A DNA stretch of 44,804 nt from assembly GCA_030430205.1 (NCBI GenBank), contig JAUIGE010000048.1, positions 1 through 44,804 of the forward strand, written 5' to 3'. This stretch comes from Bacteroidia bacterium. Lineage in GTDB: Bacteria > Bacteroidota > Bacteroidia > J057. Shown piece after piece: positions 34,679 to 43,146 of the stretch. The number at the start of each line of letters is the position of its first letter. Positions within the stretch are counted from its first letter, which is position 1. The notes beneath the pieces are model-generated. The model had not been told where the DNA came from. It did no database searches and saw only the letters and a list, made by a program, of their open reading frames with translations. Made by a program: the position numbers and the translations under genes.

Positions 34679-35431
34679 ATGAAGAAAATCTACCTCGTAT
34701 TATTGTTCCTCCCCTATTTGATCAGTTGTGAAGAGGCTGTAGATCCTGAAGTCAAAGCACTGCAGGACAGGCAGGCGGCTTTTGCCTCCTTTTCGCCGGC
34801 TTTTGAGGCTATGGCGATAGATACGCTCACAGCTTTTGCCTGCGAAACTGCCACCTACGGACCTCACCTCAGCGAGCCTTTTTCTGATGTGTTGATCAGC
34901 GACAGCCTGATTCAGGCTAGTTTCAGTGCTGATTTGCTCGATCAGGCGGGTTTTATGAGAACAGATGAGTCTGGCAACAGCAGCTTCGCTGTAGATAATG
35001 AATATTATGCTCTGGGGCGTTTCCCCTATTCAGCAGGTTATGATGCCTACCTGATCGGTGCCTTTGAAAATGAAAGCATGTACAGTACGCATCTCTTTTT
35101 GTATGGTAAAAATGCCGGAGATTTCACCTATACCCACACCCTCAACTTCCTGATGGAAGGAGGCGCTTTCAGCTCTTCACGTCAGGCCTGGTTGTACGAT
35201 TTTGATGGGGATAATATCCGCGATGTCGTCTACATGATCAATGTCAAAGCTGATAACGAAATGGGAGAAAGGGAAAGTTTCATCACAGACAGCATGCGGG
35301 CCGAAGTATGGACAGGCAATGGCTTTTCTGTAAAAAGAATTGAGGACACCTATGGGCTTCGTGCTACCTTAAATGGAGAGGAAGGAGAAAGCGGAGAAAG
35401 CACCGGAGGAGATATTTCCGAATTTTTCTAA
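34679..35431 (+). CDS. Predicted lipoprotein of unknown function
   Basis: The chosen ATG gives MKKIYLVLLFLPYLISCEEA, a lipoprotein signal with lipidated Cys17; the longer frame would overlap the preceding gene and mask it. The 250-residue product has alternating beta segments (YALGRFPYSAGYDAYLIGAF, STHLFLYGKNAGDFTYTHTL) and an Asp-rich motif DFDGDNIRDVVYM. The latter looks like a calcium-binding FG-GAP-type repeat. An acidic Gly/Glu/Ser tail follows. No family was recognised. The glutaryl-CoA dehydrogenase gene follows after 8 nt and may be co-transcribed, although a functional link is not obvious. Confidence 0.75.
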   Translation: MKKIYLVLLFLPYLISCEEAVDPEVKALQDRQAAFASFSPAFEAMAIDTLTAFACETATYGPHLSEPFSDVLISDSLIQASFSADLLDQAGFMRTDESGNSSFAVDNEYYALGRFPYSAGYDAYLIGAFENESMYSTHLFLYGKNAGDFTYTHTLNFLMEGGAFSSSRQAWLYDFDGDNIRDVVYMINVKADNEMGERESFITDSMRAEVWTGNGFSVKRIEDTYGLRATLNGEEGESGESTGGDISEFF

Positions 35432-35439
35432 AAAAAATT

Positions 35440-36651
35440 ATGATTTCACACAGCGCCAAAGTCGCCCACAAATACGAAGCTCCAGACTATTATATGCTGG
35501 ATGACCTGATGACCGAAGAGCAACTGCTCATCCGGCAGACGGTCCGTGACTGGCTCAACCAGCACGCCGCGCCCCATATCAACGATTGGGCCCAGGAAAA
35601 CCACTGCCCTACTCACCTGATTCAGGGTTTTGGGGAATTGGGCCTGTTTGGTCCTTTCGTAGACGAAAAATACGGTGGGCCCGGCCTCGATTATATGACC
35701 TATGGCATCATGATGCAGGAAGTGGAGCGGATAGACTCCGGGCTTCGCTCCATGGTATCTGTGCAGGGGTCCCTGGTGATGTATCCTATCTATGCCTATG
35801 GCTCCGAGGAGCAAAAGATGAAATACCTGCCCAAACTCGCCACCGGCGAGTGGATGGGCTGCTTCGGGCTCACCGAGCCCAATCACGGCTCCAACCCGGG
35901 CGGGATGGAAACCTACTTCACCGATGAAGGAGATCACTACCTGCTCAACGGTGCCAAAACCTGGATTTCCAATTCTCCTTTTTCACAGATCGCTGTGGTT
36001 TGGGCAAAGCTGCGCAAGCCAGGAGAAGAAAAAGAGCGCATCTATGGCCTGATCGTAGAGCGCGGCATGGAAGGCTTCAGCACGCCTGAAATCCACAACA
36101 AATGGTCGCTGCGCGCCTCTACTACCGGAGAGCTCGTCTTTGACAATGTCAAAGTGCCGAAAGAGAACCTTTTGCCGGGCAAAAGCGGTTTGGGCGCCCC
36201 CCTGGGCTGCCTCGACTCTGCCCGTTATGGCATTTCCTGGGGCGCTGTAGGCGCAGCCATGGACTGCTATTATACCGCATTGAACTATGCGATGGAGCGC
36301 CAGCAGTTTGGCAAGCCGATCGCCGGCTTCCAGCTGCAGCAGAAAAAACTCGCGGAGATGCTCACCGAGATCACCAAAGGCCAGCTATTGGCCTTCCGCC
36401 TCGGCCAGCTCAAAAACGCTGGCAAAGCCACCACCGCACAGGTCTCCATGGCCAAGCGCAACAATGTCGATATGGCATTGAAGATCGCGCGCGAAGCGCG
36501 GCAGGTGCTCGGAGGCATGGGCATCACAGGCGATTACCCCATCATGCGCCACATGATGAACCTGGAATCTGTGATTACCTATGAAGGAACGCATGACATT
36601 CACCTGTTGATAACAGGGATGGATGTAACGGGGATTCAGGCGTTTCGGTAG
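35440..36651 (+). CDS. gcdH: Glutaryl-CoA dehydrogenase
   Basis: The 403-residue flavoprotein follows the acyl-CoA dehydrogenase plan and is closest to glutaryl-CoA dehydrogenase. Diagnostic segments are GLRSMVSVQGSLVMYPIYAY, GCFGLTEPNHGSNPGGMET, WISNSPFSQIAVVWAK and MNLESVITYEGTHDIH. The last contains the catalytic base Glu382. The enzyme oxidises and decarboxylates glutaryl-CoA to crotonyl-CoA in lysine and tryptophan breakdown. The Arg in GLRSM matches the residue that binds the glutaryl carboxylate in the human enzyme, so I prefer this over short-chain dehydrogenases. It follows the lipoprotein gene by 8 nt. A triple hairpin region ends the unit. Confidence 0.95.
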   Translation: MISHSAKVAHKYEAPDYYMLDDLMTEEQLLIRQTVRDWLNQHAAPHINDWAQENHCPTHLIQGFGELGLFGPFVDEKYGGPGLDYMTYGIMMQEVERIDSGLRSMVSVQGSLVMYPIYAYGSEEQKMKYLPKLATGEWMGCFGLTEPNHGSNPGGMETYFTDEGDHYLLNGAKTWISNSPFSQIAVVWAKLRKPGEEKERIYGLIVERGMEGFSTPEIHNKWSLRASTTGELVFDNVKVPKENLLPGKSGLGAPLGCLDSARYGISWGAVGAAMDCYYTALNYAMERQQFGKPIAGFQLQQKKLAEMLTEITKGQLLAFRLGQLKNAGKATTAQVSMAKRNNVDMALKIAREARQVLGGMGITGDYPIMRHMMNLESVITYEGTHDIHLLITGMDVTGIQAFR

Positions 36652-36657
36652 AAAAAC

Positions 36658-36711
36658 AAAGCGATGAATCGCTTTACATCTCGTAGAGACGTATTATAAT
36701 ACGTCCCTACG
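36658..36711. repeat. Two consecutive palindromes downstream of gcdH
   Basis: First, AAAGCGAT and ATCGCTTT (36658-36675) form an 8-bp stem with a 2-nt centre. Second, 36682-36711 is a 30-nt palindrome with a single mismatch pair (A36687/C36706). Its 18-nt core, from GACGTATTA into TAATACGTC, is perfect. Short GTAGAGACGT-type palindromes of this kind are dispersed in many bacterial genomes, so this could be a small dispersed palindromic element. Confidence 0.75.
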
Positions 36712-36715
36712 ATTT

Positions 36716-36745
36716 TAAAACGCCATAGGCGTTTTATTTTTTTTT
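36716..36745 (+). terminator. Rho-independent terminator of gcdH
   Basis: TAAAACGCC (36716-36724) pairs with GGCGTTTTA (36728-36736) around a 3-nt ATA loop. Nine T residues follow (36737-36745). It is the third hairpin in a row after gcdH and lies 11 nt before the next start codon. Confidence 0.9.
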
Positions 36746-36756
36746 ACATTTCATGC

Positions 36757-37707
36757 ATGAAACCCTATTCACAATTCTTATATCAGGCTGGAACAGGCCG
36801 CAACAAATGGGCCCAATACGCGCTGCTTCTGGCGATAGCCTGGGGAGGATCCTTTTTGCTCAATAAGCTGGTCACCTTCTTTGTGAATCCGAATTTATTG
36901 GGTTCTGAGCTTTGGGGTTATGGAAATGTGGTAAGGCATGTGTCGGCTGTTGCTTTGCTAATCCTGCTGATGATGCGGATACATCAGCGGCCTTTTAGCA
37001 GCTTATTGACAAGCAGGCCTCAGCTTGATATGAACAGGCTGGCCTTTGGCCTGATCGTAAGTGCCGGGCTCCTTTTTGGGTTGGCGGCCCTGGGTATATG
37101 GCTGCTCTACGATATGCCCCTTATATGGGCATGGAATGGGGGGAAAAAAGGAAGCGAAATTTTAGGTCAACTGATTTTTTTTCCCATTTCCATTATTGCT
37201 TATGACCTATTTTTTAAATCCTATATCCTTCAGGGACTCACGCAGTGGCTTCGTAAGCCTTTGTCAGCCATATTGTTGACGACCCTTATCATCTGGTTAG
37301 TGGGCCATTCCTACCTGTTGTGGGGGTTTTTTAGTGGAAATTTAGGAGGTGTGGAGTGGAGTTGGTTTTTCAATTCTTATATTTTTGTCACCTTTTTCCT
37401 GCTTATACTGGTCGTCCTGGATGAAGGCATTGAGCTTGCGCTCAGTTTCTCTCTGGGCCAGGTGCTGTACGCCTGCCTCATAGACCAGGAGGCGATGAGG
37501 TCCCGGGTTGCGGGTATGGAGAGCGCCTGGAGTGATGACATGGTCTATTTTTTCTCCTACGGCTGGGGCCGCATTCTCGTCATCATTCTCTTCCTGCTCA
37601 TCGTCTCACGACGCTTTAAGCTGCGTGATCGCAGCATCCTCTCGGTCCCGATTCCACCTGCGGTGGATGAGCAATTTGATCTGATAGATCAGATTGGGCA
37701 AAAATAA
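36757..37707 (+). CDS. CPBP/CAAX-protease-like membrane protein, probably catalytically degenerate
   Basis: The 316-residue protein has about seven or eight membrane segments. Its layout resembles the CPBP (ABI, CAAX-like) family: a motif-1-like helix before SYILQGLTQWL, a motif-2-like LVGHSYLLWGFF and a motif-3-like segment near SFSLGQVLYA. The EExxxR signature expected in the first motif reads YDLFFKS, so the paired Glu and the Arg are missing, and the protein is unlikely to be an active protease. It is followed by the MBOAT gene. An unrelated multi-pass family remains possible. Confidence 0.6.
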   Translation: MKPYSQFLYQAGTGRNKWAQYALLLAIAWGGSFLLNKLVTFFVNPNLLGSELWGYGNVVRHVSAVALLILLMMRIHQRPFSSLLTSRPQLDMNRLAFGLIVSAGLLFGLAALGIWLLYDMPLIWAWNGGKKGSEILGQLIFFPISIIAYDLFFKSYILQGLTQWLRKPLSAILLTTLIIWLVGHSYLLWGFFSGNLGGVEWSWFFNSYIFVTFFLLILVVLDEGIELALSFSLGQVLYACLIDQEAMRSRVAGMESAWSDDMVYFFSYGWGRILVIILFLLIVSRRFKLRDRSILSVPIPPAVDEQFDLIDQIGQK

Positions 37708-37795
37708 AACGGAGCCTCTTGCTTTTCATAAATGGCCATTTTCATCGGCAATTGATTATCCTATTTTGTTAATTTGCGCCTTAATTTGCCTTTTT

Positions 37796-39196
37796 ATGCT
37801 ATTCAATTCCTTAGACTATCTCATATTTCTGCCCACAGTCTTTATAATATACTGGATATTTCATAAAAAAAATCAAGCCCAAAATGTCCTCCTATTAGTA
37901 TCTAGTTATGTCTTTTATGCATGGTGGGATTGGCGGTTTTTGTCCTTAATCATTTTTAGTTCGTGCGTAGATTATATAGTAGGGAAGAAGATATTTGCTA
38001 CGGATAAGGACTCCCAAAGAAGAAACTGGCTTTTGCTCAGCTTAGCGGCGAATTTAGGCCTGTTAATCACATTCAAATATTTTAATTTTTTTACGGAATC
38101 CTTTGCCACTTCCATGAGTTTATTGGGATGGGAGGTTGACCCCATCACCTTAAAACTAATTCTCCCAGTAGGCATCAGCTTTTATACTTTTCAAACCCTT
38201 AGTTATACCATTGATATATATAGAAAGCAGCTAAAGCCTTCAAAAGATCTCGTTGCATTTTTTACCTATGTCAGCTTTTTTCCCCAATTGGTAGCCGGGC
38301 CTATTGAAAGAGCCAGCAACCTCCTGCCACAGATTGAAAATAAAAGAACTTTTAGATTCATTCAGTTTAAAGAAGGGCTTTTTCAAATTTCAATAGGTTT
38401 TTTTAGAAAAATCGTTATTGCAGATAACCTGGGAGTTTATGTGGATTTGGTATATGGCAATCCTGAAATTCACCACTCACTTACGCTCATTATTGCCACT
38501 GTCTTTTATGCCTTCCAAATCTATTATGATTTTGCTGGCTATTCTGATATTGCCATTGGCAGTGCCAAGTTATTTGGCTTTTCATTTAACCAAAATTTTG
38601 ATCTACCCTACTTTTCAAAATCCCTAACCATATTCTGGAGAAAATGGCATAAATCGCTTTCTTTTTGGTTGAGGGACTATTTATATATTTCACTTGGAGG
38701 AAATAGAAAAGGGAATCTGATCACCTATAGAAACTTAATGCTCACGATGCTACTGGGTGGCTTGTGGCATGGAAGTTCCTGGAATTTTATCATTTGGGGA
38801 GGAATTCACGGGATTGGACTTGCCATAGAACGCCTGTTCTTTTCCAGAAGCAAAAGGAAAAACCTGGGTGTATTAGGGTATCTTTCAACCTTCAGCATTG
38901 TATTATTTGCCTGGATCTTTTTCAGGGCCGCCGATCTGGATAGCGCTTTTCAGATTATACAAAATATTGTACGATTTGATCTTTCAATCCCCTTCATGGA
39001 GGATTTCTATAAGTTGGCTATCATCTTATTTATTGGCTTTTGTTTTGATTTATTTATTTATCGAATAAAAAAGCCTCTAGAAAGTTTAGGAGGAGAGATA
39101 AAGACGGTTCCGCTCGCATTTATTCTTGCTGTGATAATCATCCTGATTTCTTTACTCTATTCTACATCAGAGAATTTTATTTATTTCCAGTTTTAA
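37796..39196 (+). CDS. MBOAT family O-acyltransferase (AlgI-like)
   Basis: The start at 37796 gives MLFNSLDYLIFLPTVFIIYW, the classic N-terminus of this family; a 34-codon longer frame would overlap the preceding gene. The 466-residue multi-pass protein contains FLPVGISFYTFQTLSYTID-like, VAGPIERASNLLPQI, YDFAGYSDIAIGSAKLFGF and WRKWHKSLSFWLRDYLYI motifs. The catalytic His325 is in GGLWHGSSW. These enzymes move acyl groups across the inner membrane onto exported polysaccharides, as in alginate acetylation. The next gene encodes an SGNH-type partner, and the pair is more A/T-rich than its surroundings, hinting at acquisition by transfer. Confidence 0.93.
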   Translation: MLFNSLDYLIFLPTVFIIYWIFHKKNQAQNVLLLVSSYVFYAWWDWRFLSLIIFSSCVDYIVGKKIFATDKDSQRRNWLLLSLAANLGLLITFKYFNFFTESFATSMSLLGWEVDPITLKLILPVGISFYTFQTLSYTIDIYRKQLKPSKDLVAFFTYVSFFPQLVAGPIERASNLLPQIENKRTFRFIQFKEGLFQISIGFFRKIVIADNLGVYVDLVYGNPEIHHSLTLIIATVFYAFQIYYDFAGYSDIAIGSAKLFGFSFNQNFDLPYFSKSLTIFWRKWHKSLSFWLRDYLYISLGGNRKGNLITYRNLMLTMLLGGLWHGSSWNFIIWGGIHGIGLAIERLFFSRSKRKNLGVLGYLSTFSIVLFAWIFFRAADLDSAFQIIQNIVRFDLSIPFMEDFYKLAIILFIGFCFDLFIYRIKKPLESLGGEIKTVPLAFILAVIIILISLLYSTSENFIYFQF

Positions 39197-39214
39197 TAAA
39201 AAAAGGTAAAGGCT

Positions 39215-40135
39215 ATGAAAAATGCCCTAAAACTTATCCTGCTTATTTTCATTTTCTCATTTCTGTTAGACAAAGCAGTCTATTGGACAATTAGAAAAAT
39301 GGGTGATCAGGTATATAGTGGCGAAGCGGTTGGCAAGTTAAACCATTACCTTTTGTTGAAGGATTCAGTGGATATAATCATTTTTGGAAGTTCCAGGACC
39401 AATCATCATCTACAACTTGATTATTTTCCTTCTTCAACCTTTAATATGGGCGTGGATGGTACAGCCCTTGTGTATTGCAAAGCGCTCATCAAGCTTTTAC
39501 CCCCAAAGAAGCCCCAACGGGTAATTTTGCATGTAGATACCAGGCTTGCATTCGATCCTGAGTACACGGGTTTCGACATTGAGCCTTTAAAAATAAAGTA
39601 CCACCAAATTCCCGCTTTGAGGAGAGAGATTGATCAACACCTTGCTATCAATCCCTTACAAAAATTGTATTGGACTCTCGATTATAATGGCATCACTTTG
39701 GGATTAGTGAAAAATTACCTTCAGCCAAAATACAACTACCAAACCTACGATGGCTATGATCCTCTCTTTCCTAATCAGGTTCAAAAAGAAATTTTTAAGG
39801 GAATACTCAAGCAAGTAGATTCTACCCAGTGTGAGGACAGCCTCCGCTTAAGTCCGACTTTCAGAAATTCTTTTGAGGAGATTCAGTCCTTTTGTCAGGA
39901 AAATAACAAAACCCTGGTAGTCTTTACCTCTCCTCTTTATCGAGACCCTTGTCTTGAGGATAACAAATTATTTGCCGAGGAATTATCCAAAATGGGCATT
40001 ACCTATTATGACTTTTCCACTTTGTTTGGAGAAAATAGCTCCCTGGATTATTGGAAAGATTTACGCCATCTCGCACATCCCGGAGCTGAAATATTTTCAA
40101 AAATATTTGCAGACACTTTAGGAATTAGTCTTTAG
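39215..40135 (+). CDS. SGNH/DltD-like partner of the MBOAT acyltransferase
   Basis: The 306-residue protein has one N-terminal membrane segment (LILLIFIFSFLLDKAVYW), leaving the rest in the periplasm. A hydrolase-like nucleophile motif IIIFGSSRTNHH (Ser60) and a C-terminal D-x-x-H (Asp282, His285 in KDLRHLAHPG) fit the SGNH fold. Proteins of this type (AlgX, AlgJ, DltD and relatives) take the acyl group delivered by an MBOAT protein and place it on the final polymer. It lies 18 nt after the MBOAT gene, so the two form a small operon. The polymer cannot be identified from the window. Confidence 0.82.
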   Translation: MKNALKLILLIFIFSFLLDKAVYWTIRKMGDQVYSGEAVGKLNHYLLLKDSVDIIIFGSSRTNHHLQLDYFPSSTFNMGVDGTALVYCKALIKLLPPKKPQRVILHVDTRLAFDPEYTGFDIEPLKIKYHQIPALRREIDQHLAINPLQKLYWTLDYNGITLGLVKNYLQPKYNYQTYDGYDPLFPNQVQKEIFKGILKQVDSTQCEDSLRLSPTFRNSFEEIQSFCQENNKTLVVFTSPLYRDPCLEDNKLFAEELSKMGITYYDFSTLFGENSSLDYWKDLRHLAHPGAEIFSKIFADTLGISL

Positions 40136-40158
40136 GCGGGTACAGTGGGCAGGTACTT

Positions 40159-40941
40159 TTATTTTGCGCGCTTCGCGTAGGCCACAAACCAGGGGTTCAG
40201 GAGATTTTCCTTATTGTATGCCAGCGGCGCGCCGCTTTCGTGCTGGATGACCGAGCCGCCTGCGGCTTCCAATACGGCCTGGGCCGCGGCAGTATCCCAC
40301 TCCATGGTGGGTGCGAGTCGTGGATATACATCGGCTTTGCCTTCTGCCAGCAGCATAAATTTCAGGCTGCTGCCCATGCTGACAGTCTGAGGCTCGTCCA
40401 GTTGGGCGATAAATTGCTGCACAGATTCGCTCATGTGTGAGCGGGAAGCGACGACCCGCAGGCCCTTTTGGGCCATGGATATGGATGGAGCCTTTATAGG
40501 CTCAGCCAGGCCGTCCCCTATCTGCCTGAAGGCTCCGCCTTCCAACGAACCATAGTATGTAACATCATTTACAGGCACATGCACCACGCCCATGATCGGC
40601 CGATTGCCTTCAATCAGGGCGATATTGACGGTGAATTCACCGTTGCGCTTGATAAATTCTTTGGTGCCATCCAAAGGATCTACCAGCCAGAATTGCTGCC
40701 AGTCGCGGCGGGTCTCATAAGGCAAATGCTTGCCTTCTTCGGAGAGGATAGGAATCTCGGGCCTCAGCGCCGAGAGGGCCGCTGCGATGTGCTCATGGGC
40801 AGCCTGATCTGCCAGGGTGAGCGGCGAATCATCTGCCTTATAATCTATATCCCCAAAAAGCGAAGGCTCATGATAGATGGCCAAAATACGCTTTCCTGCG
40901 CCTCTGGCGATTTCGACTATCTCCTGTATGGGCAATTTCAT
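40159..40941 (-). CDS. cysQ: 3'(2'),5'-bisphosphate nucleotidase
   Basis: The 260-residue protein belongs to the inositol monophosphatase superfamily and matches CysQ. Its metal-site motifs are SEEGKH, WLVDPLDGTKEF and MEWDTAAAQAVLEAAGG. It removes a phosphate from 3'-phosphoadenosine-5'-phosphate, a by-product of sulfate assimilation and of carrier-protein transfer. No sulfate-reduction genes are adjacent. It is divergent from the LOG gene, and each has a promoter-like sequence in the 104-nt gap. Confidence 0.94.
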   Translation of the reverse strand: MKLPIQEIVEIARGAGKRILAIYHEPSLFGDIDYKADDSPLTLADQAAHEHIAAALSALRPEIPILSEEGKHLPYETRRDWQQFWLVDPLDGTKEFIKRNGEFTVNIALIEGNRPIMGVVHVPVNDVTYYGSLEGGAFRQIGDGLAEPIKAPSISMAQKGLRVVASRSHMSESVQQFIAQLDEPQTVSMGSSLKFMLLAEGKADVYPRLAPTMEWDTAAAQAVLEAAGGSVIQHESGAPLAYNKENLLNPWFVAYAKRAK

Positions 40942-40966
40942 TTGAATGCTTATTTAGATGAAGCCG

Positions 40967-40998
40967 CAAAGGAAATCGGCATAGGAAGCAATGTCAAA
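40967..40998 (-). promoter_or_regulatory. Candidate promoter of cysQ
   Basis: On the minus strand TTTG (40998-40995) is followed after exactly 20 nt by TTCCTTTG (40974-40967), one base from TAnnTTTG. The ATG is 26 nt further on. It is paired with a divergent plus-strand element nearby. Confidence 0.55.
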
Positions 40999-41007
40999 TT
41001 TATTTCC

Positions 41008-41015
41008 TACATTTG
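41008..41015 (+). promoter_or_regulatory. -7 promoter element TACATTTG of the LOG gene
   Basis: Exact TAnnTTTG match 31 nt before the ATG at 41046. A longer reading frame opening with the TTG inside this box is therefore not the real start. Confidence 0.55.
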
Positions 41016-41045
41016 CGGCCTTTTCTCACATTAATTCTAGAGATC

Positions 41046-41753
41046 ATGAACGAGAAACAAAATACCTACTTTTCAGATCGACTCACCGAGTGGAAAAAAC
41101 GTACAGGCGGAGAATCCTGGACGATCTTCAAGGTTATGGCCGAGTTTGTAGAAGGCTTTGAGAAGATGTCTGAAATTGGTCCTTGTGTTTCTATTTTTGG
41201 TTCGGCCAGGACGCAACCTGGAACACAATATTATGAATTGGCGGTAGATGTGGCTGAAAAGCTCTCCAATGCCGGTTTTGGAATCATCACTGGCGGTGGG
41301 CCAGGCATCATGGAAGCAGGCAACAAAGGCGCAAAAGAGGCCGGAGCCCCTTCAGTGGGCCTGAATATTGACCTGCCATTTGAACAACACTCCAACCCCT
41401 GGATAGATAAAGACAAGTCTATTGACTTCAATTACTTTTTTATCCGCAAGGTGATGTTTGTCAAATTTGCCCAGGCATTTGTCGTGCTACCGGGAGGATT
41501 TGGTACACTCGATGAGCTTTTTGAATCCCTTACACTGATTCAAACACAAAAAATAGATCGTTTCCCCGTGGTGCTGGTAGGCCGCGAATTTTGGGGCGGG
41601 CTGATAGATTGGATAAAAAATACGCTTTTGGAGCAGTACGGCAACATTTCAGCGAAAGATTTGAATCTTTTTAGCCTGGTAGACACCTCCGAAGAGGTCG
41701 TCGAAGAGATCAATAAATTTTATACTTCTCATTTGCTAAAACCTAATTTTTAG
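41046..41753 (+). CDS. LOG family protein (TIGR00730-type Rossmann fold)
   Basis: The 235-residue cytoplasmic protein carries both signature motifs of the LOG family, GGGPGIMEAGNKGA and PGGFGTLDELFE. Members cleave nucleoside 5'-monophosphates to base and ribose phosphate, releasing cytokinin-like bases in plants and some bacteria. The older name lysine decarboxylase-like is misleading. The extra 40 residues at the N-terminus (TYFSDRLTEWKKRTGGESWT) are usual in the bacterial subgroup. The start was chosen at the first ATG after the promoter element. Confidence 0.92.
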   Translation: MNEKQNTYFSDRLTEWKKRTGGESWTIFKVMAEFVEGFEKMSEIGPCVSIFGSARTQPGTQYYELAVDVAEKLSNAGFGIITGGGPGIMEAGNKGAKEAGAPSVGLNIDLPFEQHSNPWIDKDKSIDFNYFFIRKVMFVKFAQAFVVLPGGFGTLDELFESLTLIQTQKIDRFPVVLVGREFWGGLIDWIKNTLLEQYGNISAKDLNLFSLVDTSEEVVEEINKFYTSHLLKPNF

Positions 41754-41920
41754 CCTTACGTAATACTGTTGGCACGTTTTTTAACGTTTTAGTATTCGTT
41801 TGCTTTCATTGAGTAAAAGAACCGGTTCCAAAAATAAGTGACGCCATTGTTTTATTCGGTCTAAAGTAAAAAAGCCAAACGGAGATTATCCTGAAACGCC
41901 AATTACGCCACAACACAGTC

Positions 41921-43024
41921 ATGTCAAAGTTATCCTATTTTATTGTGCCATTGTTAATCGTCATCGCAGGAGCCTCGATCCTGAGTAGCCGCGAGACGCC
42001 GCAAAACGCACAACTTAGTCAACTAAGTGGTCTGCACCGCATCTCAAATCACCTCACGGTTATCTCCGCTGAGTCTCCTGAAGACCTCAACTTCTGCGAA
42101 GAGCGGGTTCCTCTCGAAAATTTTGATGTGAAAGAGCGCATGGATCTGGAGCTACAAAAGAATGTTTATTACCATTCCTCCACTGTATTGCTCCTCAAGC
42201 GCCGCGGCCGTTACTACGAAACATTCACCCGTATCCTCAAAGAGCAGGGTATTCCCGAAGATATGTTCTTCCTTTCTGTTGCTGAAAGCGGGCTTTCAAA
42301 TGCCGTTTCGCCTGTAGGCGCCAAAGGCTTCTGGCAGTTTATGCCAGCTACCGCCAAGCACTATGGGCTGGAACTTTCCGGTACAGTGGACGAGCGCTTT
42401 CACCCTGAAAAAGCAACTTATGCCGCTACAGAATACCTCAAAGACGCCTACAGACGCTTTGGAGACTGGACGCTGGTAGCAGCTGCCTACAATATGGGTC
42501 CCGGTGGCGTGAGTCGCGCTATGCGCACACAGGAAGCAGACAGCTACTATGACCTCCACCTCAACAAGGAGACTTCAGCCTATGTTTTTCGCATCCTGGC
42601 TTTCAAAACGATCATGAGCACGCCTTATCGCTATGGCTTCAATGTAAGCGATACCTATGAGCCGATTCCTTATCGTGAAGTGGAGGTGACAGGAAATATT
42701 GCCAACCTCGCTGCTTATGCCAGGCAAAACGGATCCAATTACCGCATGCTGAAACTCCTCAACCCCTGGTTGATTTCAGATAATCTGGTAGGCGAAAAAG
42801 GCAAAACCTACAGCATTCGCTTTCCTTTAAATCCCGAATCAGTAAGGGCTTACGAAATGGAAATCGTTGACAGAAGGTCTAAAGAAGAGGAAGTAAAAGA
42901 AGTGGAAACAGAAATTTCTGTAGAAGCAGATTCTTTGGAAAGTGTAGAATCAGCTGATTCTGTTTCGCAGATTGCTGCCCCTGCTCAGACCAAAGATGCC
43001 GCCAGGGATACAGTAAAAAAATAA
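41921..43024 (+). CDS. Lytic murein transglycosylase (MltD-like SLT domain)
   Basis: The 367-residue protein has an N-terminal signal or anchor (YFIVPLLIVIAGASIL). Its SLT domain covers about residues 85-240, with catalytic Glu122 in FFLSVAESGLSNA. It also shows the GAKGFWQFMPATAKHYGL motif and AAAYNMGPGGVSRAM, all typical of family 1 transglycosylases. It cuts the peptidoglycan glycan chain to make anhydromuropeptides. Residues 255-310 resemble the region before LysM repeats in MltD, but no clear LysM is present. An acidic Glu/Ser/Val-rich tail closes the protein. It has its own terminator. Confidence 0.94.
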   Translation: MSKLSYFIVPLLIVIAGASILSSRETPQNAQLSQLSGLHRISNHLTVISAESPEDLNFCEERVPLENFDVKERMDLELQKNVYYHSSTVLLLKRRGRYYETFTRILKEQGIPEDMFFLSVAESGLSNAVSPVGAKGFWQFMPATAKHYGLELSGTVDERFHPEKATYAATEYLKDAYRRFGDWTLVAAAYNMGPGGVSRAMRTQEADSYYDLHLNKETSAYVFRILAFKTIMSTPYRYGFNVSDTYEPIPYREVEVTGNIANLAAYARQNGSNYRMLKLLNPWLISDNLVGEKGKTYSIRFPLNPESVRAYEMEIVDRRSKEEEVKEVETEISVEADSLESVESADSVSQIAAPAQTKDAARDTVKK

Positions 43025-43046
43025 CCTATTTGTTTCAGATAGCGTG

Positions 43047-43074
43047 AAGCCCGCCTTTTAGGTGGGCTTTTTTT
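43047..43074 (+). terminator. Rho-independent terminator of the transglycosylase gene
   Basis: AAGCCCGCC (43047-43055) pairs with GGTGGGCTT (43061-43069), nine pairs with one G-T, around a 5-nt loop. A run of seven T follows (43068-43074). Confidence 0.92.
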
Positions 43075-43146
43075 GTTGAGTTGTTTTCATGATTTTAGCA
43101 TGATTTTTCCACACAATAAACCCTTCATACAAAAACAATATCTTTT

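Noticed and set aside
37694-37795. Longer MBOAT start overlapping the preceding gene by 14 nt
   Set aside because: Family members begin with MLFNS-type sequence, found at the ATG at 37796. The added 34 residues look like translated leader.
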